DNA of 64,000 bases from Amycolatopsis thermophila (GCF_030814215.1 NZ_JAUSUT010000001.1:1054001-1118000), one strand, 5' to 3'. Positions 43,155 to 53,345 are shown, counted from the first letter of the stretch. Notes: generated from the sequence alone by a model not told the origin. Numbers and translations are program-made.

Positions 43155-44300
43155 TCACGCCACCGGTGTGCCCGCGCGCCACACCCGCCACGTCAGGGGC
43201 ACCCCCGGCCGGTAGGCGAGGTGGGTCCGGGAGGGCGCGTCGAGCACGTGCAGGTCGGCTCGGGCGCCCGGCCGGAGCACGCCGACGTCCTCGCGGCGCA
43301 GGGCCCGCGCCCCGCCGAGGGTCGCCGCCCGCACCGCCTCCTCGACGGACAGGCCCATCTGCAGCACGGCCGTCGCGACGCAGAAGCTCATCGACGTGGT
43401 GTAGGAGCTGCCGGGGTTGGCGTTGGTGGCCAGCGCCACGGTCGCGCCCGCGTCGAGCAGGCGGCGCGCCGGGGCCAGCGGTTGCCGCGTGGACAGGTCG
43501 CAGGCCGGGAGCAGGGTCGCCACGGTGTTCGAGCCGGCCAGCGCCTCGACGTCGGCGTCGGACAGGTGGGAGCAGTGGTCGACGCTCGCCGCGCCCACCC
43601 GGACCGCGAGCCGGACCCCGGGGCCCGGTCCGAGCTGGTTGCCGTGCACCCGCAGACCGAGGCCGTGACGCGCGGCCGCGCGCAGGACCCGCTCCGACTG
43701 GGCCTCGTCGAACGCGCCGGTCTCGCAGAACACGTCCGCCCACCGCACCGATCCGGCGACCGCGTCGAGCATGCCGCCGCACACGAGATCCACATAGGAC
43801 TCGGCGTCGGCGCCGGGCGGCACCAGGTGGGCGCCCAGGAAGGTGACCTCGTCGGCCACTTCGGCGGCGATCCGCGCGGAGCGGACCTCGTCGGCGACCG
43901 TCAGCCCGTAGCCGGTCTTGGTCTCCAGGCACGTCGTCCCCTGGCGAGCCGCCTCGGCCACGTGCCGGCGCAGGTTCGCGGTCAGCTCCGCGTCGCCGGC
44001 CGCGCGGGTCGCCGCCACGGTGACGGCGATGCCGCCCGCGGAGTAGGGCTGCCCGGCCATCCTGGCCTCGAACTCGGCGGTGCGGTCGCCGGCGAACACC
44101 AGGTGCGTGTGGCTGTCCACCCAGCCGGGCAGGGCGGCGCGGCCCTCCACGTCCACCCGTTCGTCGGCGTCCGGCGCGGCCGCCGCGGGGCCGACCCAGG
44201 CGACCTCGGGGCCCTCGACGACGATCGCCGCGTCGTGCAGGGTGCCCAGCGCGTCGTCGTTCGTGGTCAGCTCGCCGATGCCGGTGATCAGGACCGCCAC
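43155..44300 (-). CDS. hutI: Imidazolonepropionase
   Basis: This 381-residue zinc amidohydrolase converts 4-imidazolone-5-propanoate to N-formimino-L-glutamate, the third step of histidine breakdown. It has [15 protein letters not shown] (metal HxH), [26 protein letters not shown], and [17 protein letters not shown] with the late Asn-Pro-Gly motif. The start is GTG 44300, which overlaps the hutF stop by 13 bases. It is the last gene of the hut operon and is followed by a 72-base gap to pitA. Confidence 0.92.
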   Translation of the reverse strand: MAVLITGIGELTTNDDALGTLHDAAIVVEGPEVAWVGPAAAAPDADERVDVEGRAALPGWVDSHTHLVFAGDRTAEFEARMAGQPYSAGGIAVTVAATRAAGDAELTANLRRHVAEAARQGTTCLETKTGYGLTVADEVRSARIAAEVADEVTFLGAHLVPPGADAESYVDLVCGGMLDAVAGSVRWADVFCETGAFDEAQSERVLRAAARHGLGLRVHGNQLGPGPGVRLAVRVGAASVDHCSHLSDADVEALAGSNTVATLLPACDLSTRQPLAPARRLLDAGATVALATNANPGSSYTTSMSFCVATAVLQMGLSVEEAVRAATLGGARALRREDVGVLRPGARADLHVLDAPSRTHLAYRPGVPLTWRVWRAGTPVA

Positions 44301-45565
44301 AGCGCCTCCACCTCGTCCGCCAGCGCCGCCGCCGGACGGTCCACCAGCCGGTGCTCCCGGTCCCGCACGATCCACCGGCCGCCGACCAGCACGTCCGTGA
44401 CGTCGGCAGCGGAGGCGGCGAACACCGCCCCACCGGGTTCGGTGCCCGCCGTCCGGACCGAATCGAGGGCGACCACGACCAGGTCCGCGGGCGCGCCGGG
44501 GGTCAGGCGCCCGGCCGGTTGCCCGATCGCCGCGTGGTCGGTCGCCGCGGCCACCAGTTCGCCGGCGGTGAAGCACCCGCGTTGCCCGGCCGCGAGCCGT
44601 TCGTGCAGTTCGAGGGCCTGCAGTTCGGCGAACGGGTCGATCACGGCGTGACTGTCGCTGCCCAGGCACAGAGCGGCGCCGGAGCGGGACAGCCGCCGCG
44701 CCTCCCCGATGCCGTCGCCGAGGTCGCGTTCGGTCGTCGGGCAGAAACAGACCCGCGACAGCAAGCGGATGTCCGAATCCGTGAGGTGCGTGCCGTGCAC
44801 GGCCACGGTGCGCGGGCCGAGGACACCGGCGTCGTGCAGCAGCTCGGCGGGCGTGCACCCCCGGTGGGCCCGGCAGTCGTCGTTCTCGGCCCGCTGCTCG
44901 GACAGGTGGACGTGCAGCGGGCCGTCCCACCCGGCGAAGAACGGCAGCTGGTCGGCGGGCACCGCGCGGACCGAGTGCACGGCCGCGCCGACCACCGCCG
45001 CGCCGGGCTCGAGCCGGGCGACGCGCGCGGCCCAGCCGTCGACGTCCCCGTCACCGAAGCGGAGTTGCGCACCGGACAGCTCGCGGCCGAAACCGCCGGT
45101 CAGGTAGCACGTGTCGAGCAGGGTCAGCCGGATGCCGGCGTCCTCGGCGGCCTGGGCGAGGGCGTGGCCCATCGCGTTCGGGTCGGCGTAGGGCCGTCCG
45201 CCCGGCGCGCGGTGCAGGTAGTGGAACTCGCCGACGGCGGTGTACCCCGCCAGCACCATTTCGGCGTACACGCCGCGGGCCAGGCGGTGGTAGGAGTCGG
45301 GGTCGAGCTTCGCGGCCACCTCGTACATCCGCTCGCGCCAGGTCCAGAACGTGCCGCGGTCGTGGTGGGTGCGGCCGCGCAGCGCGCGGTGGAAGGCGTG
45401 CGAATGCCCGTTGGCGAAGCCGGGCAGCACGAGCCCGCGCAACACCGTGCCGTCCCGCGGCGCGTCCGGGTTGACGACCGTGAACACGCCGTCCGTCACC
45501 TCGATCCGCACCCCGGACGCGACTCCGCCCGGCAGCCACGCGTGCTCCGCCCAGAAGATCGTCAT
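44288..45565 (-). CDS. hutF: Formimidoylglutamate deiminase
   Basis: This 425-residue amidohydrolase deaminates N-formimino-L-glutamate to N-formyl-L-glutamate and ammonia. It shows [19 protein letters not shown] (metal HxH), a [13 protein letters not shown] segment, [20 protein letters not shown] (catalytic Asp) and [12 protein letters not shown]. The start ATG 45565 overlaps the stop of the preceding M20 hydrolase gene by four bases (ATGA). Presence of hutF shows that this organism uses the five-step pathway via formylglutamate rather than direct HutG hydrolysis. Confidence 0.92.
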   Translation of the reverse strand: MTIFWAEHAWLPGGVASGVRIEVTDGVFTVVNPDAPRDGTVLRGLVLPGFANGHSHAFHRALRGRTHHDRGTFWTWRERMYEVAAKLDPDSYHRLARGVYAEMVLAGYTAVGEFHYLHRAPGGRPYADPNAMGHALAQAAEDAGIRLTLLDTCYLTGGFGRELSGAQLRFGDGDVDGWAARVARLEPGAAVVGAAVHSVRAVPADQLPFFAGWDGPLHVHLSEQRAENDDCRAHRGCTPAELLHDAGVLGPRTVAVHGTHLTDSDIRLLSRVCFCPTTERDLGDGIGEARRLSRSGAALCLGSDSHAVIDPFAELQALELHERLAAGQRGCFTAGELVAAATDHAAIGQPAGRLTPGAPADLVVVALDSVRTAGTEPGGAVFAASAADVTDVLVGGRWIVRDREHRLVDRPAAALADEVEALWRS

Positions 45566-46722
45566 GTCGACAACGACTCCAGGGCACGGGCGAGCGCCAC
45601 CACGCCCTCCTCGACGTCGACGTCCTCGGCGAACTCCTCCGGAGCGTGGCTGATGCCGGTCGGATTGCGCACGTAGAGCATCGCCGCCGGGGCGTGCGCG
45701 GCCAGGATCGCGGCGTCGTGGCCGGCGCCGGTCGCCAGCTCGGGTGCGTCCAGCAGGCCGGTGAGGCGCTCGCGCAGCGCGGGGTCGAAGGTGACCGTGC
45801 CGCCGTAGGACTCCTGGGTGACGGTGACCGTGCAGCCCTCGGCCGCCGCGGCCCGTTCGGCGGCTGCGGTCACCTCCGCCACGACGTCACGGCTCCGCCC
45901 GCGCGCGTCCAGCCACAGGTCGACGCCGGAGGGGATGACGTTCGTGCCGCCGGGCCGCGGCACCAGCCGGCCCACCGTGGCCCGAGAGTCCACAGTAGAC
46001 GCGACGCGGCGGGCGGCGAGGACCGTTCCGGCGGCGGGCACCATCGGGTCCCGGCGATCGCGCAGGATTGTCGTACCCGCGTGGTTCCCTTGGCCGGTGA
46101 AGGAAAACCGCCACCGTCCGTGTTCGAGCACCGTGCTGCCGACCGCGACCGGCACGTCCAGCCCCCGCCCCTGCTCGATGTGCAGCTCGACGAACGTCCC
46201 GATCCGATCGAGCGCGACGTCGTCCCGGCCGAAGCGCGCCGGATCCACCCCGGCCCGCTCGGCGGCCTCGGCGAGCGTCACGCCGTCCGGATCGCGCAGG
46301 GCCCGCGCCCGGTCCGCGTCGAGCGCGCCGGTGAGCAGCCGGGATCCCAGGCACGGCACGCCGAACCGCCCGCCCTCCTCCTCGGCGAACACGACCACCG
46401 CGAACGGTCGCGCGGGAGTGAACCCCCGTCCCCGCAGCCGGGACACCGCCGCCAGCGCGCCGGCGACACCGAGCGGCCCGTCGAACGCGCCGCCGCCGGG
46501 CACCGAGTCGAGGTGGCTGCCGGTCACCAGCGCGTCCCGGCCGGGCTCGCCCCACCACGCCCACAGGTTCCCGTTGCGGTCGGTCTCCACGTCCAGACCG
46601 CTTCGTCCGGCCTGCTCGCGGAACCACTCGCGCAGCTCGGCTTCGGCCCGGTCGAAACCGTGGCGCGCGTATCCACCGCCCGCGGCGCGGCCGACGTCGG
46701 CGAGGTCGTCGAGCAGGCTCAC
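45562..46722 (-). CDS. M20-family hydrolase, allantoate amidohydrolase-like
   Basis: This is a 386-residue two-metal amidohydrolase of the hydantoinase/carbamoylase M20 branch. Metal and catalytic motifs are [19 protein letters not shown] (His and Asp ligands, catalytic Asp), [10 protein letters not shown] (Glu-Glu), and ELHIEQG, with the distal GAGHDA and TGISHAPEE segments. GTG 46722 overlaps the hutU stop by four bases (GTGA), and its stop overlaps hutF, so it is fully part of the hut operon. Members hydrolyse allantoate, ureidoglycolate or N-carbamoyl amino acids; here hydrolysis of N-formylglutamate is the natural guess since no hutG is seen. Confidence 0.87.
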   Translation of the reverse strand: MSLLDDLADVGRAAGGGYARHGFDRAEAELREWFREQAGRSGLDVETDRNGNLWAWWGEPGRDALVTGSHLDSVPGGGAFDGPLGVAGALAAVSRLRGRGFTPARPFAVVVFAEEEGGRFGVPCLGSRLLTGALDADRARALRDPDGVTLAEAAERAGVDPARFGRDDVALDRIGTFVELHIEQGRGLDVPVAVGSTVLEHGRWRFSFTGQGNHAGTTILRDRRDPMVPAAGTVLAARRVASTVDSRATVGRLVPRPGGTNVIPSGVDLWLDARGRSRDVVAEVTAAAERAAAAEGCTVTVTQESYGGTVTFDPALRERLTGLLDAPELATGAGHDAAILAAHAPAAMLYVRNPTGISHAPEEFAEDVDVEEGVVALARALESLST

Positions 46723-48359
46723 CTCGGCACCCGCAGGCCGTGCCCGGCTGCCACCTCGGCGGCGCGTTCGTACCCGGCGTCCACGTGGCGGAGCACGCCC
46801 ATCGCCGGGTCGTTGGTCAGGACCCGTTCCAGCTTCTGCGCGGCGAGCGGTGTCCCGTCCGCGACACACACCTGCCCGGCGTGGATCGACCGGCCCATGC
46901 CGACGCCCCCGCCGTGGTGCAGCGACACCCAGCTCGCCCCGGACGCGGTGTTGACCAGTGCGTTGAGCAGCGGCCAGTCCGCGATCGCGTCGGAGCCGTC
47001 GGCCATCGCCTCGGTCTCCCGGTAGGGCGAGGCGACGCTGCCCGCGTCCAGGTGGTCGCGGCCGATCACCACCGGCGCGCTGAGCTCGCCAGTGGCGACC
47101 ATCTCGTTGAACCGCAGCCCGGCCAGATGCCGTTCGCCGTACCCGAGCCAGCAGATGCGCGCGGGAAGGCCCTGGAACGCCACGCGTTCGCCGGCGAGCC
47201 GGATCCACCGGGTGAGGGTCTCGTTGTCCTCGAACAGATCGAGGATGGCGCGGTCGGTCGCGGCGATGTCGGCGGGATCGCCGGAGAGTGCGGCCCAGCG
47301 GAACGGTCCCTTGCCCTCGCAGAACAGCGGGCGGATGTAGGCGGGCACGAAACCGGGGTAGTCGAAGGCGCGCTCGCAGCCGCCGAGCTTCGCCTCGCCG
47401 CGCAGCGAGTTGCCGTAGTCGAACACCTCGGCACCGGCGTCCAGGAAGCCGAGCATCGCGCCGACGTGCTCGGCCATCGACGCGCGCGAGCGGTCGGTGA
47501 ACTCGTCCGGCTTCGCGGCCGCGTAGTCGTGCCAGTCGCCGATCCCGACGCCGATCGGCAGGTAGGCGAGCGGGTCGTGGGCGGAGGTCTGGTCGGTGAC
47601 GACGTCCGCCTCGAGCCCGCGGCGCAACAGCTCCGGCAGCACCTCGGCGGCGTTGCCGATCAGGCCGACCGACACCGCCTCCCCGGCCTTCTTCGCCGCG
47701 GTGACCCGGCGGATCGCGGAGTCCACATCGGACGCCAGCTCGTCGAGGTAGCGGGTCTCGAGCCGGCGACGGGCCCGTGCCGGATCGCACTCGACGACGA
47801 GCGCGGTGCCACCGTTCATGGTGATCGCGAGCGGCTGCGCACCACCCATCCCACCCAGTCCGGCGGTCACCGTGAGCGTCCCCTTCAGCGATCCCCCGAA
47901 CCGCTTCTCCGCGACGGCGGCGAACGTCTCGTAGGTGCCCTGCAGGATGCCCTGGGTGCCGATGTAGATCCAGGACCCGGCGGTCATCTGCCCGTACATC
48001 GTGAGGCCGAGCTTCTCCAGCCGCCGGAACTCCGGCCAGGTCGCCCAGTCGCCGACGAGGTTGGAGTTGGCGATCAGCACCCGCGGCGCCCACTCGTGCG
48101 TGCGCAGGACGCCCACCGGTTTGCCCGACTGCACCAGCAGCGTCTCGTCCTCGCGCAGGTAGGTGAGACAGCGGGTGATGGCGTCGAAGCTGGCCCAGTC
48201 GCGGGCGGCCTTGCCGGTGCCGCCGTAGACGACCAGGTCCTGCGGCCGCTCGGCGACCTCGGGGTCGAGGTTGTTGTGCAGCATCCGCAACGCGGCTTCG
48301 GTCTGCCAGGTCTTCGCCGTCAGCGTGGTTCCACGGGCGGCCCGGACGGTGCGGCTCAT
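46719..48359 (-). CDS. hutU: Urocanate hydratase
   Basis: This 546-residue NAD-dependent enzyme converts urocanate to imidazolone propionate. Strongly conserved blocks are visible: [114 protein letters not shown], and [20 protein letters not shown]. Length matches the family. It starts at ATG 48359 overlapping the hutH stop (ATGA). Confidence 0.96.
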   Translation of the reverse strand: MSRTVRAARGTTLTAKTWQTEAALRMLHNNLDPEVAERPQDLVVYGGTGKAARDWASFDAITRCLTYLREDETLLVQSGKPVGVLRTHEWAPRVLIANSNLVGDWATWPEFRRLEKLGLTMYGQMTAGSWIYIGTQGILQGTYETFAAVAEKRFGGSLKGTLTVTAGLGGMGGAQPLAITMNGGTALVVECDPARARRRLETRYLDELASDVDSAIRRVTAAKKAGEAVSVGLIGNAAEVLPELLRRGLEADVVTDQTSAHDPLAYLPIGVGIGDWHDYAAAKPDEFTDRSRASMAEHVGAMLGFLDAGAEVFDYGNSLRGEAKLGGCERAFDYPGFVPAYIRPLFCEGKGPFRWAALSGDPADIAATDRAILDLFEDNETLTRWIRLAGERVAFQGLPARICWLGYGERHLAGLRFNEMVATGELSAPVVIGRDHLDAGSVASPYRETEAMADGSDAIADWPLLNALVNTASGASWVSLHHGGGVGMGRSIHAGQVCVADGTPLAAQKLERVLTNDPAMGVLRHVDAGYERAAEVAAGHGLRVPR

Positions 48360-49864
48360 GCTTCCTCCAGGGCGGTCAGGACGGCTCCCGAACGGACGAG
48401 CTCCTCGGCGGCCGCGATCTCCGGCGCGAGGTGGCGGTCCGGGCCTGGCGCGGCGACGCGTTCCCGCAGCAGGTCGCGCACCGCGGCGGTGACGGGCGCG
48501 GGCCGCAGCGGCGCGCGGAAGTCCAGCGCACGGGCGGCGGTCAGCAGCTCGATCGCCAGCACCGACGTCAGCCCGTCGATGGCGCGACGCAGTTTGCGCG
48601 CCGCCGACCAGCCCATCGACACGTGGTCCTCCTGCATCGCGCTGCTGGGGATCGAGTCGACCGAGGCGGGCACGGCCAGCCGCTTGAGGTCGCTGACGAT
48701 CGCCGCCTGCGTGTACTGGGCGATCATGTGCCCGGAGTCGACGCCGGGGTCGTCGGCGAGGAACGCGGGCAGCCCGTGCGAGCGGGACACGTCGAGCATC
48801 CGGTCGGTGCGGCGTTCGGCGATGCTCGCCACGTCGGCGAGCGGGATGGCCAGGAAGTCCAGCACGTAGGCCAGCGGCGCGCCGTGGAAGTTGCCGTTCG
48901 ACTCGACCCGCCCGTCGCCGAGGACGACGGGGTTGTCGATGGCCGCGGCGAGTTCCCGGTCGGCGACCAGCTCGGCGTGGGCGACCGTGTCGCGGGCCGC
49001 GCCGTGCACCTGGGGCGCGCACCGCAGCGAGTAGGCGTCCTGGACGCGTGTGCACTCCGGGCCGCGGTGGCTCGCGACGATCTCGGAACCGGCGAGCGCG
49101 GCGAACATCCGGCGCGCCGATACGGCCTGACCGGGGTGCGGCCGCAGCGCCTGCAGGTCCGCGGCGAACACCCGGTCGGTGCCGAGCAGGGCCTCCACGC
49201 TCATGGCCGCGGTCAGGTCGGCGGTGTCGAGGAGGCGGCGGAGGTCGTCCAGGGCGAGGACGAGCATGCCGAGCATCCCGTCGGTGCCGTTGGTCAGCGC
49301 CAGCCCCTCCTTCTCGGCGAGGGTCACCGGTTCGAGCCCGGCCTCGGCGAGGGCTTCGGCGGCGGGACGCCCGTCGAGCACCTCGCCCTCGCCCATCAGC
49401 GCGAGCGCGACCGCCGCGAGCGGCGCGAGATCCCCGGAGCAGCCGAGCGAGCCGTACTCGTGGACCACCGGCACGATGCCCGCGTTGAGCATCCCGGCCA
49501 GCGCTTCGGCCGTCGCCGGGCGCACGCCGGTGTGCCCGGAGGCGAGCGTGCGCAGCCGCAGCAGCATCAGGGCGCGCACGACCTCCGCCTCGACGGCCGG
49601 GCCGGTGCCCGCGGCGTGGGAGCGGATGAGGGAGCGCTGCAGGGCGGTGCGGCGGTCGGCGGGGATGTGCCGGATCGCGAGCGCGCCGAAGCCGGTCGAG
49701 ATGCCGTAGGTGGGCTGGCCGGCCCCGGCGAGCGCGTCGATGTGGCGGCGGTTCTCGGCGAGGGTCTTGCGCACCTCGTCGGTCAGTTCCACCTGCGCGC
49801 CGCCGCGCGCGACCGCGACGACCTGCTGCCGATCGAGGGGCCCCGCGCCCAACCGCACTGTCAT
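48356..49864 (-). CDS. hutH: Histidine ammonia-lyase
   Basis: This 502-residue enzyme converts histidine to urocanate, the first hut step. The MIO-forming triplet sits at residues 142-144 in [14 protein letters not shown], so it is Cys-Ser-Gly rather than the commoner Ala-Ser-Gly; the central Ser143 is kept. Other family marks are [10 protein letters not shown] with the catalytic Tyr53, GTDGMLGM, and [15 protein letters not shown]. It is the first gene of the operon, with the start at ATG 49864. The divergent IclR gene begins 73 bases away with a palindromic operator in between. Confidence 0.95.
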   Translation of the reverse strand: MTVRLGAGPLDRQQVVAVARGGAQVELTDEVRKTLAENRRHIDALAGAGQPTYGISTGFGALAIRHIPADRRTALQRSLIRSHAAGTGPAVEAEVVRALMLLRLRTLASGHTGVRPATAEALAGMLNAGIVPVVHEYGSLGCSGDLAPLAAVALALMGEGEVLDGRPAAEALAEAGLEPVTLAEKEGLALTNGTDGMLGMLVLALDDLRRLLDTADLTAAMSVEALLGTDRVFAADLQALRPHPGQAVSARRMFAALAGSEIVASHRGPECTRVQDAYSLRCAPQVHGAARDTVAHAELVADRELAAAIDNPVVLGDGRVESNGNFHGAPLAYVLDFLAIPLADVASIAERRTDRMLDVSRSHGLPAFLADDPGVDSGHMIAQYTQAAIVSDLKRLAVPASVDSIPSSAMQEDHVSMGWSAARKLRRAIDGLTSVLAIELLTAARALDFRAPLRPAPVTAAVRDLLRERVAAPGPDRHLAPEIAAAEELVRSGAVLTALEEA

Positions 49865-49915
49865 GTGCCCATTGGAACCCCGCCCGCGCGCCGGAGGAGG
49901 TCCCCGGCGGGTGGT

Positions 49916-49937
49916 TGTGTCTGGTATCCCAGACACA
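49916..49937. promoter_or_regulatory. Perfect 22-bp palindrome, likely IclR-type operator of the hut operon
   Basis: TGTGTCTGG and CCAGACACA form 9-bp perfect arms around a TATC centre. The site ends at the first base of the iclR start codon and lies 52 bases upstream of the hutH start. The position would let the regulator block its own expression and affect the hut promoter. Symmetric sites of this size and an intergenic position are usual for IclR-family regulators. It also covers the place where an iclR ribosome-binding site would be. Confidence 0.7.
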
Positions 49938-50710
49938 TGAGCGACGTGCCCGCCCTTCGCCGTGGACTGGCGGTGCTGCGCGTGCTGGCGACGCGTCCGG
50001 GGCCGATCTCGGCCGCGGCGATCGCCCGCGAGCTCGAGCTCCCCCGCTCGACGACCTACCACCTGCTGGCGGAGCTGGAGGCGGCCGGTTTCGTCGTGCA
50101 CCTGGAAGCCGAGCGCCGGTACGGGCTGGGCATCGCCGCGTTCGAGCTGGGCTCGGCCTACCTGCGGCACGACCCGCTGGAACGGCTGGCCGCGCCGTTG
50201 CTGCGCAAGCTCGCCGACCGGGTCGGGCACACCGCGCAGCTGGGGGTCCTGCACGGCAACGAGCTGATGTACCTGCTCAAGGAACGGCCGCCCGCCCCGG
50301 AGACGCTGGTGACCGACGTCGGGGTCCGGCTGCCCGCGCACCTCCCGGCCAGCGGGCAGGCGCTGCTGGCGCACCTGCCGCACCCGCACGTGCGAGCACT
50401 GTTCCCCCGCTCGTTCGTGACCCGCACCGGCCGGGGGCCGTCCAACCTGGCGTCGTTGCGGCGTGCGCTCGCCGAGGTGCGGACGCGGGGCTGGGCGGTC
50501 GAGGACGGGCACGTGACGCCGGACTTCGCCTCGGTGGCGCTGGCGGTGTTCGACCACAACGGCAGCCCGCTGGCGTCGGTGAGCGTCACGTTCCGCCACG
50601 TGTGCCCGTCGGGGTGCGGCGAAACGTGGCCCGGGCTGGCCCGGGATGTGCGCACCACCGCGGCTTCCCTCACCCGCCAGATCGGCGGCCGGGCGCCCGG
50701 CCGGGCTTGA
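49937..50710 (+). CDS. IclR family transcriptional regulator, probable hut regulator
   Basis: This 257-residue regulator has an N-terminal winged helix (residues 5-65: [40 protein letters not shown]). A C-terminal IclR effector domain follows (about 80-245: [54 protein letters not shown]). ATG 49937 abuts the palindromic site and no ribosome-binding site is seen before it, so the transcript may be leaderless. It is divergent from hutH and most likely senses histidine or urocanate to control the hut operon. Confidence 0.9.
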   Translation: MSDVPALRRGLAVLRVLATRPGPISAAAIARELELPRSTTYHLLAELEAAGFVVHLEAERRYGLGIAAFELGSAYLRHDPLERLAAPLLRKLADRVGHTAQLGVLHGNELMYLLKERPPAPETLVTDVGVRLPAHLPASGQALLAHLPHPHVRALFPRSFVTRTGRGPSNLASLRRALAEVRTRGWAVEDGHVTPDFASVALAVFDHNGSPLASVSVTFRHVCPSGCGETWPGLARDVRTTAASLTRQIGGRAPGRA

Positions 50711-50894
50711 CCATCGCGGGCACGACCGTGCGGACCGGGGACCCCGGACGGAGTCCGGCCCGGGGAGACCCAAAAGACCGGAGCCGACCTAACGTGGCAC
50801 AACCCGAACTCTCAAGCCGAAGCAACCACAGCCGGGGGTCCGGGGGCGGAGCCCGCCGGGCGGGTCTGGGGGTCGCACCCCCAGAAAACACGAC
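50711..50894. repeat. G-rich hairpin element in intergenic space
   Basis: Between the iclR stop and the tmRNA terminator there is no gene. The segment 50833-50890 is a G/C-block repeat typical of actinobacterial intergenic space and ends in a compact hairpin at 50866-50884, CTGGGGGT-CGC-ACCCCCAG. An almost identical hairpin (loop TCG) lies at 61775-61793 in the initiator-tRNA spacer. Confidence 0.65.
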
Positions 50895-50935
50895 GGGCGA
50901 GGTGTGTTCGCGCCTTCCGCGAACACACCTCGCCC
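50895..50935 (-). terminator. Strong intrinsic terminator of ssrA
   Basis: An 18-bp perfect stem (arms GGGCGAGGTGTGTTCGCG and its complement, 5-base loop) starts 9 bases past the tmRNA 3' end on the minus strand. It is followed by GTCGTGTTTTC, so a short T tract is present. Confidence 0.85.
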
Positions 50936-50944
50936 GCTCGCGAG

Positions 50945-51313
50945 TGGAGGTGCCGGGAATTGAACCCGGGTCCTCTGGCGTCTTGCCCAGGCTTCTCCGT
51001 GCGCAGTCCGCTCTGCCTCTACTCGGCCCCACCGGTCACGCGAACAAGCCGGTGTGACGGGCCCAGCCGCTGTGGGTTTCCCATCCGGACCCCGCGGCCA
51101 GGTCCGGACGGTGAGCCTCCTAGCTGATGCCGGCTACCGGGACGGAGGCGCTCCCGGGCCGACAGACTCGCACTCGCTCAGGCGGCGAGGGCGAAGTCGC
51201 GCTGACTATTAGTCTTGGCGCTTAATTGGTTACGACGACGCTTACGGTGGTCTCTCGCCTGCACCGGCACGCTTCCCTTGACTCAACGTCCAGAGTCGAA
51301 ACCGTTCACCCCC
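50945..51313 (-). ncRNA. ssrA: Transfer-messenger RNA (tmRNA)
   Basis: This is a 369-base tmRNA on the minus strand. The 5' end GGGGGTGAACGGTTTCGAC (from 51313) pairs with the 3' end CACCTCC plus A; the T arm near the 3' end contains GGGTTCAATTCCCGG. The tag reading frame at 51178-51219 encodes AKTNSQRDFALAA and a TGA stop, with GCC as resume codon. The CCA end is not encoded. It rescues stalled ribosomes with SmpB, whose gene lies 6 kb away on the same strand. Boundaries are good to within a few bases. Confidence 0.95.
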
Positions 51314-51470
51314 TTGTCGATGTTCTGCAATCAGCATAACGCCTGCGGCAACCCGGTTTGTTCCTCACCGGGGTGGGGCTGTCCCCACCAGCGTGACGCC
51401 CGCGCGCCCCATGTTCCACCAGCGCGAACCCGGCGATGCTGGTCCCGTGCTGCCGAGAGAGGAACAGATC

Positions 51471-52154
51471 ATGGGGCCGACCTTCGCCGAGGTGGACGGC
51501 ACCCGCCCGCGCCCGGGGGTACTCGGGTCGCTCGGGTACCTGCTCACCAACCTGCCGCTGGGCGTCGCCGGGTTCAGCGCGATGGTGACGCTGTTCACCG
51601 CCGGGCTGAGCACCGCGATCGTGTGGGTGGGCCTGCCGGTCCTCGCCGCCGCGGTGCTGATCGCGCGCGCCGCGGGCCGGTTCGAGCGCGACCGCGTGCA
51701 CCGCCTGCTGGGCACCTACGTCGCGACGCCGTACAAGCCGCTCCCGCCGGGCGGGCTCAAGGGCCGCTGGAAGGCCCGGATCAGCGACGGCGCGACCTGG
51801 CGGGACGCCCTCTACCTGGTCCTGCTGCTGCCGATCGGGATCGCCGAGTTCGTCACCGTGGTCACGTTCTGGTCGGTCGGGCTCGCGCTGGTCACGCTGC
51901 CGTTCTACTGCACCTACCTGCCCGGCGGTGCCTACTTCTTCCCCGGGTACGACCTGCGCTGGATCGTGGTGGACTCGCCGGTCGACGCCCTGCCGTGGGC
52001 CGCGCTGGGCCTGCTCGTCCTGGCGCTGGCCGTCACCGTGACCCGCGCACTCGGCTCGGCGCACGCCCGCTTCGTCCGCGCGATGCTCGGCCCCGGCCCG
52101 CGTGCCCGCCGCCTCGCCGAAGCGCCCACCGAGCACCCCGGTCTGGTGGCATGA
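51471..52154 (+). CDS. Sensor domain-containing membrane protein
   Basis: This 227-residue protein starts at ATG 51471 behind AGAGAGGAA. It is an actinobacterial sensor domain with four membrane helices (about 18-40, 42-62, 107-150, and 170-195) and intervening GRFERDRVHRLLG and WKARISDGATWRDALYLVLL segments. The same domain forms the N-terminal half of the following kinase, so this is a stand-alone paralogue. Its stop overlaps the kinase start (ATGA), so the two are coupled and probably form a complex at the membrane. Confidence 0.85.
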   Translation: MGPTFAEVDGTRPRPGVLGSLGYLLTNLPLGVAGFSAMVTLFTAGLSTAIVWVGLPVLAAAVLIARAAGRFERDRVHRLLGTYVATPYKPLPPGGLKGRWKARISDGATWRDALYLVLLLPIGIAEFVTVVTFWSVGLALVTLPFYCTYLPGGAYFFPGYDLRWIVVDSPVDALPWAALGLLVLALAVTVTRALGSAHARFVRAMLGPGPRARRLAEAPTEHPGLVA

Positions 52155-53293
52155 TGAGCGCCGTGGCCGGTGAGCAGGGGCCGATCGAACAGGCCCGCCC
52201 GGGGGCCGCGAAGACGATCACCTTCATGGTTTCCTCCTTCGCGCTGCGCCTGGTCCAGTTCGTGCTGGTGGTCGTGCTCTCGCTGGTCGGGATCGCGACG
52301 ACGGTGATCTGGGTGGGCATCCCGATCCTGCTGTGGACGACGAGCATGGTCCGCGGCTTCGGGAACCTGGAGCGCCGGTGGGTGCGCAGGATGCTCGGCA
52401 CTCCCCTGCCGGCCGCCGACCGCGCCCCGGTCGACGGCGGGGTGCTGCGGCGGTGGCGGATGCGCCTGGTGGACGGCACGACCTGGCGGGACCTGGCCTA
52501 CCTGCTGGTGGCGTTCCCGCTGGGCATCGTCGAGTTCGCGGTCGGTCTCGCGTCGATCCTGCTGGTGCCGATGGCGATCTGGGTAGCCCCGTGGATCGGC
52601 TGGATGCACGGTTCGCTGGCGATCGCGCTGCTCGGCCCGAACCGGACCGAGCGGCTGCGGGTCAAGGCGCAGCAGCTGCAGGCGTCGCGGGCCCGCGGCG
52701 TGGACGCGGCCGAGGCCGAGCGGCGCCGCATCGAGCGGGACCTGCACGACGGCGCGCAACAGCGGCTGGTGGCCGTCGCCCTGAACCTGGGCCGGGTGAA
52801 GAACAAGCTGGACGCGGGACCGGAGGCGGTCCGCGCCCTCATCGACGAGGCCCACACCGACGCGAAGCTCGCGGTGTCGGAACTGCGGGACCTCGCCCGC
52901 GGCATCTACCCGGCGGTGCTCGGTGACCGCGGCCTGGACGCGGCCCTGTCCGCGCTGGCGGCGAAGACGCCGATCCCGGTCGAGGTCACGGTGGACATCG
53001 AACCGCGCCCGCCGGCGGCCGTGGAGACCACCGCCTACTTCATCGCCGGTGAGACGCTGACCAACGTCGCCAAGCACTCCGGCGCGACGGAAGCGCAGGT
53101 CAAGGCGTGGCGCACGGACGACAAGGTGGTCATCGAGATCACCGACAACGGGCACGGCGGGGCCGAGGTCCGGCCCGGGGGCGGGCTGGCCGGCCTGGCC
53201 GACCGCGCGGCGACGATCGACGGCGTGATGACCGTGGTGAGCCCGCAGGGCGGCCCGACCGTGGTGCGGGCCGACCTGCCGTGTACGTGGTGA
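52151..53293 (+). CDS. Two-component sensor histidine kinase (NarL/DesK type)
   Basis: This 380-residue kinase has an N-terminal four-helix sensor domain (about 25-165) similar to the preceding protein. A HisKA_3 dimerisation domain follows with ERDLHDGAQQRLVAVALNLG, His199 being the phospho-acceptor. The HATPase ends in VIEITDNGHGGAEV and GGGLAGLADRAATIDG. The cytoplasmic half is complete. The signal is likely a membrane or cell-envelope condition. The response regulator gene follows after a 52-base gap holding a hairpin. Confidence 0.92.
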   Translation: MMSAVAGEQGPIEQARPGAAKTITFMVSSFALRLVQFVLVVVLSLVGIATTVIWVGIPILLWTTSMVRGFGNLERRWVRRMLGTPLPAADRAPVDGGVLRRWRMRLVDGTTWRDLAYLLVAFPLGIVEFAVGLASILLVPMAIWVAPWIGWMHGSLAIALLGPNRTERLRVKAQQLQASRARGVDAAEAERRRIERDLHDGAQQRLVAVALNLGRVKNKLDAGPEAVRALIDEAHTDAKLAVSELRDLARGIYPAVLGDRGLDAALSALAAKTPIPVEVTVDIEPRPPAAVETTAYFIAGETLTNVAKHSGATEAQVKAWRTDDKVVIEITDNGHGGAEVRPGGGLAGLADRAATIDGVMTVVSPQGGPTVVRADLPCTW

Positions 53294-53300
53294 CCCGGTT

Positions 53301-53329
53301 CGTGAGTGAATAGGGCGGATTCACTCACG
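53301..53329 (+). promoter_or_regulatory. Hairpin between kinase and response regulator
   Basis: An 11-bp perfect stem (arms CGTGAGTGAAT and its complement) with a 7-base loop AGGGCGG lies eight bases after the kinase stop and 17 bases before the regulator start. It could lower read-through or stabilise the upstream mRNA, so the two proteins need not be made in equal amount. Confidence 0.6.
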
Positions 53330-53345
53330 GACTGGGGGTTGCGGG

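Noticed and set aside
43155-45565. Long out-of-frame minus-strand frames (591 and 903 codons) over hutI/hutF/pitA
   Set aside because: They are read-through frames joining parts of real genes in wrong or linked frames; the real starts are set by GTGA/ATGA overlaps and family lengths.
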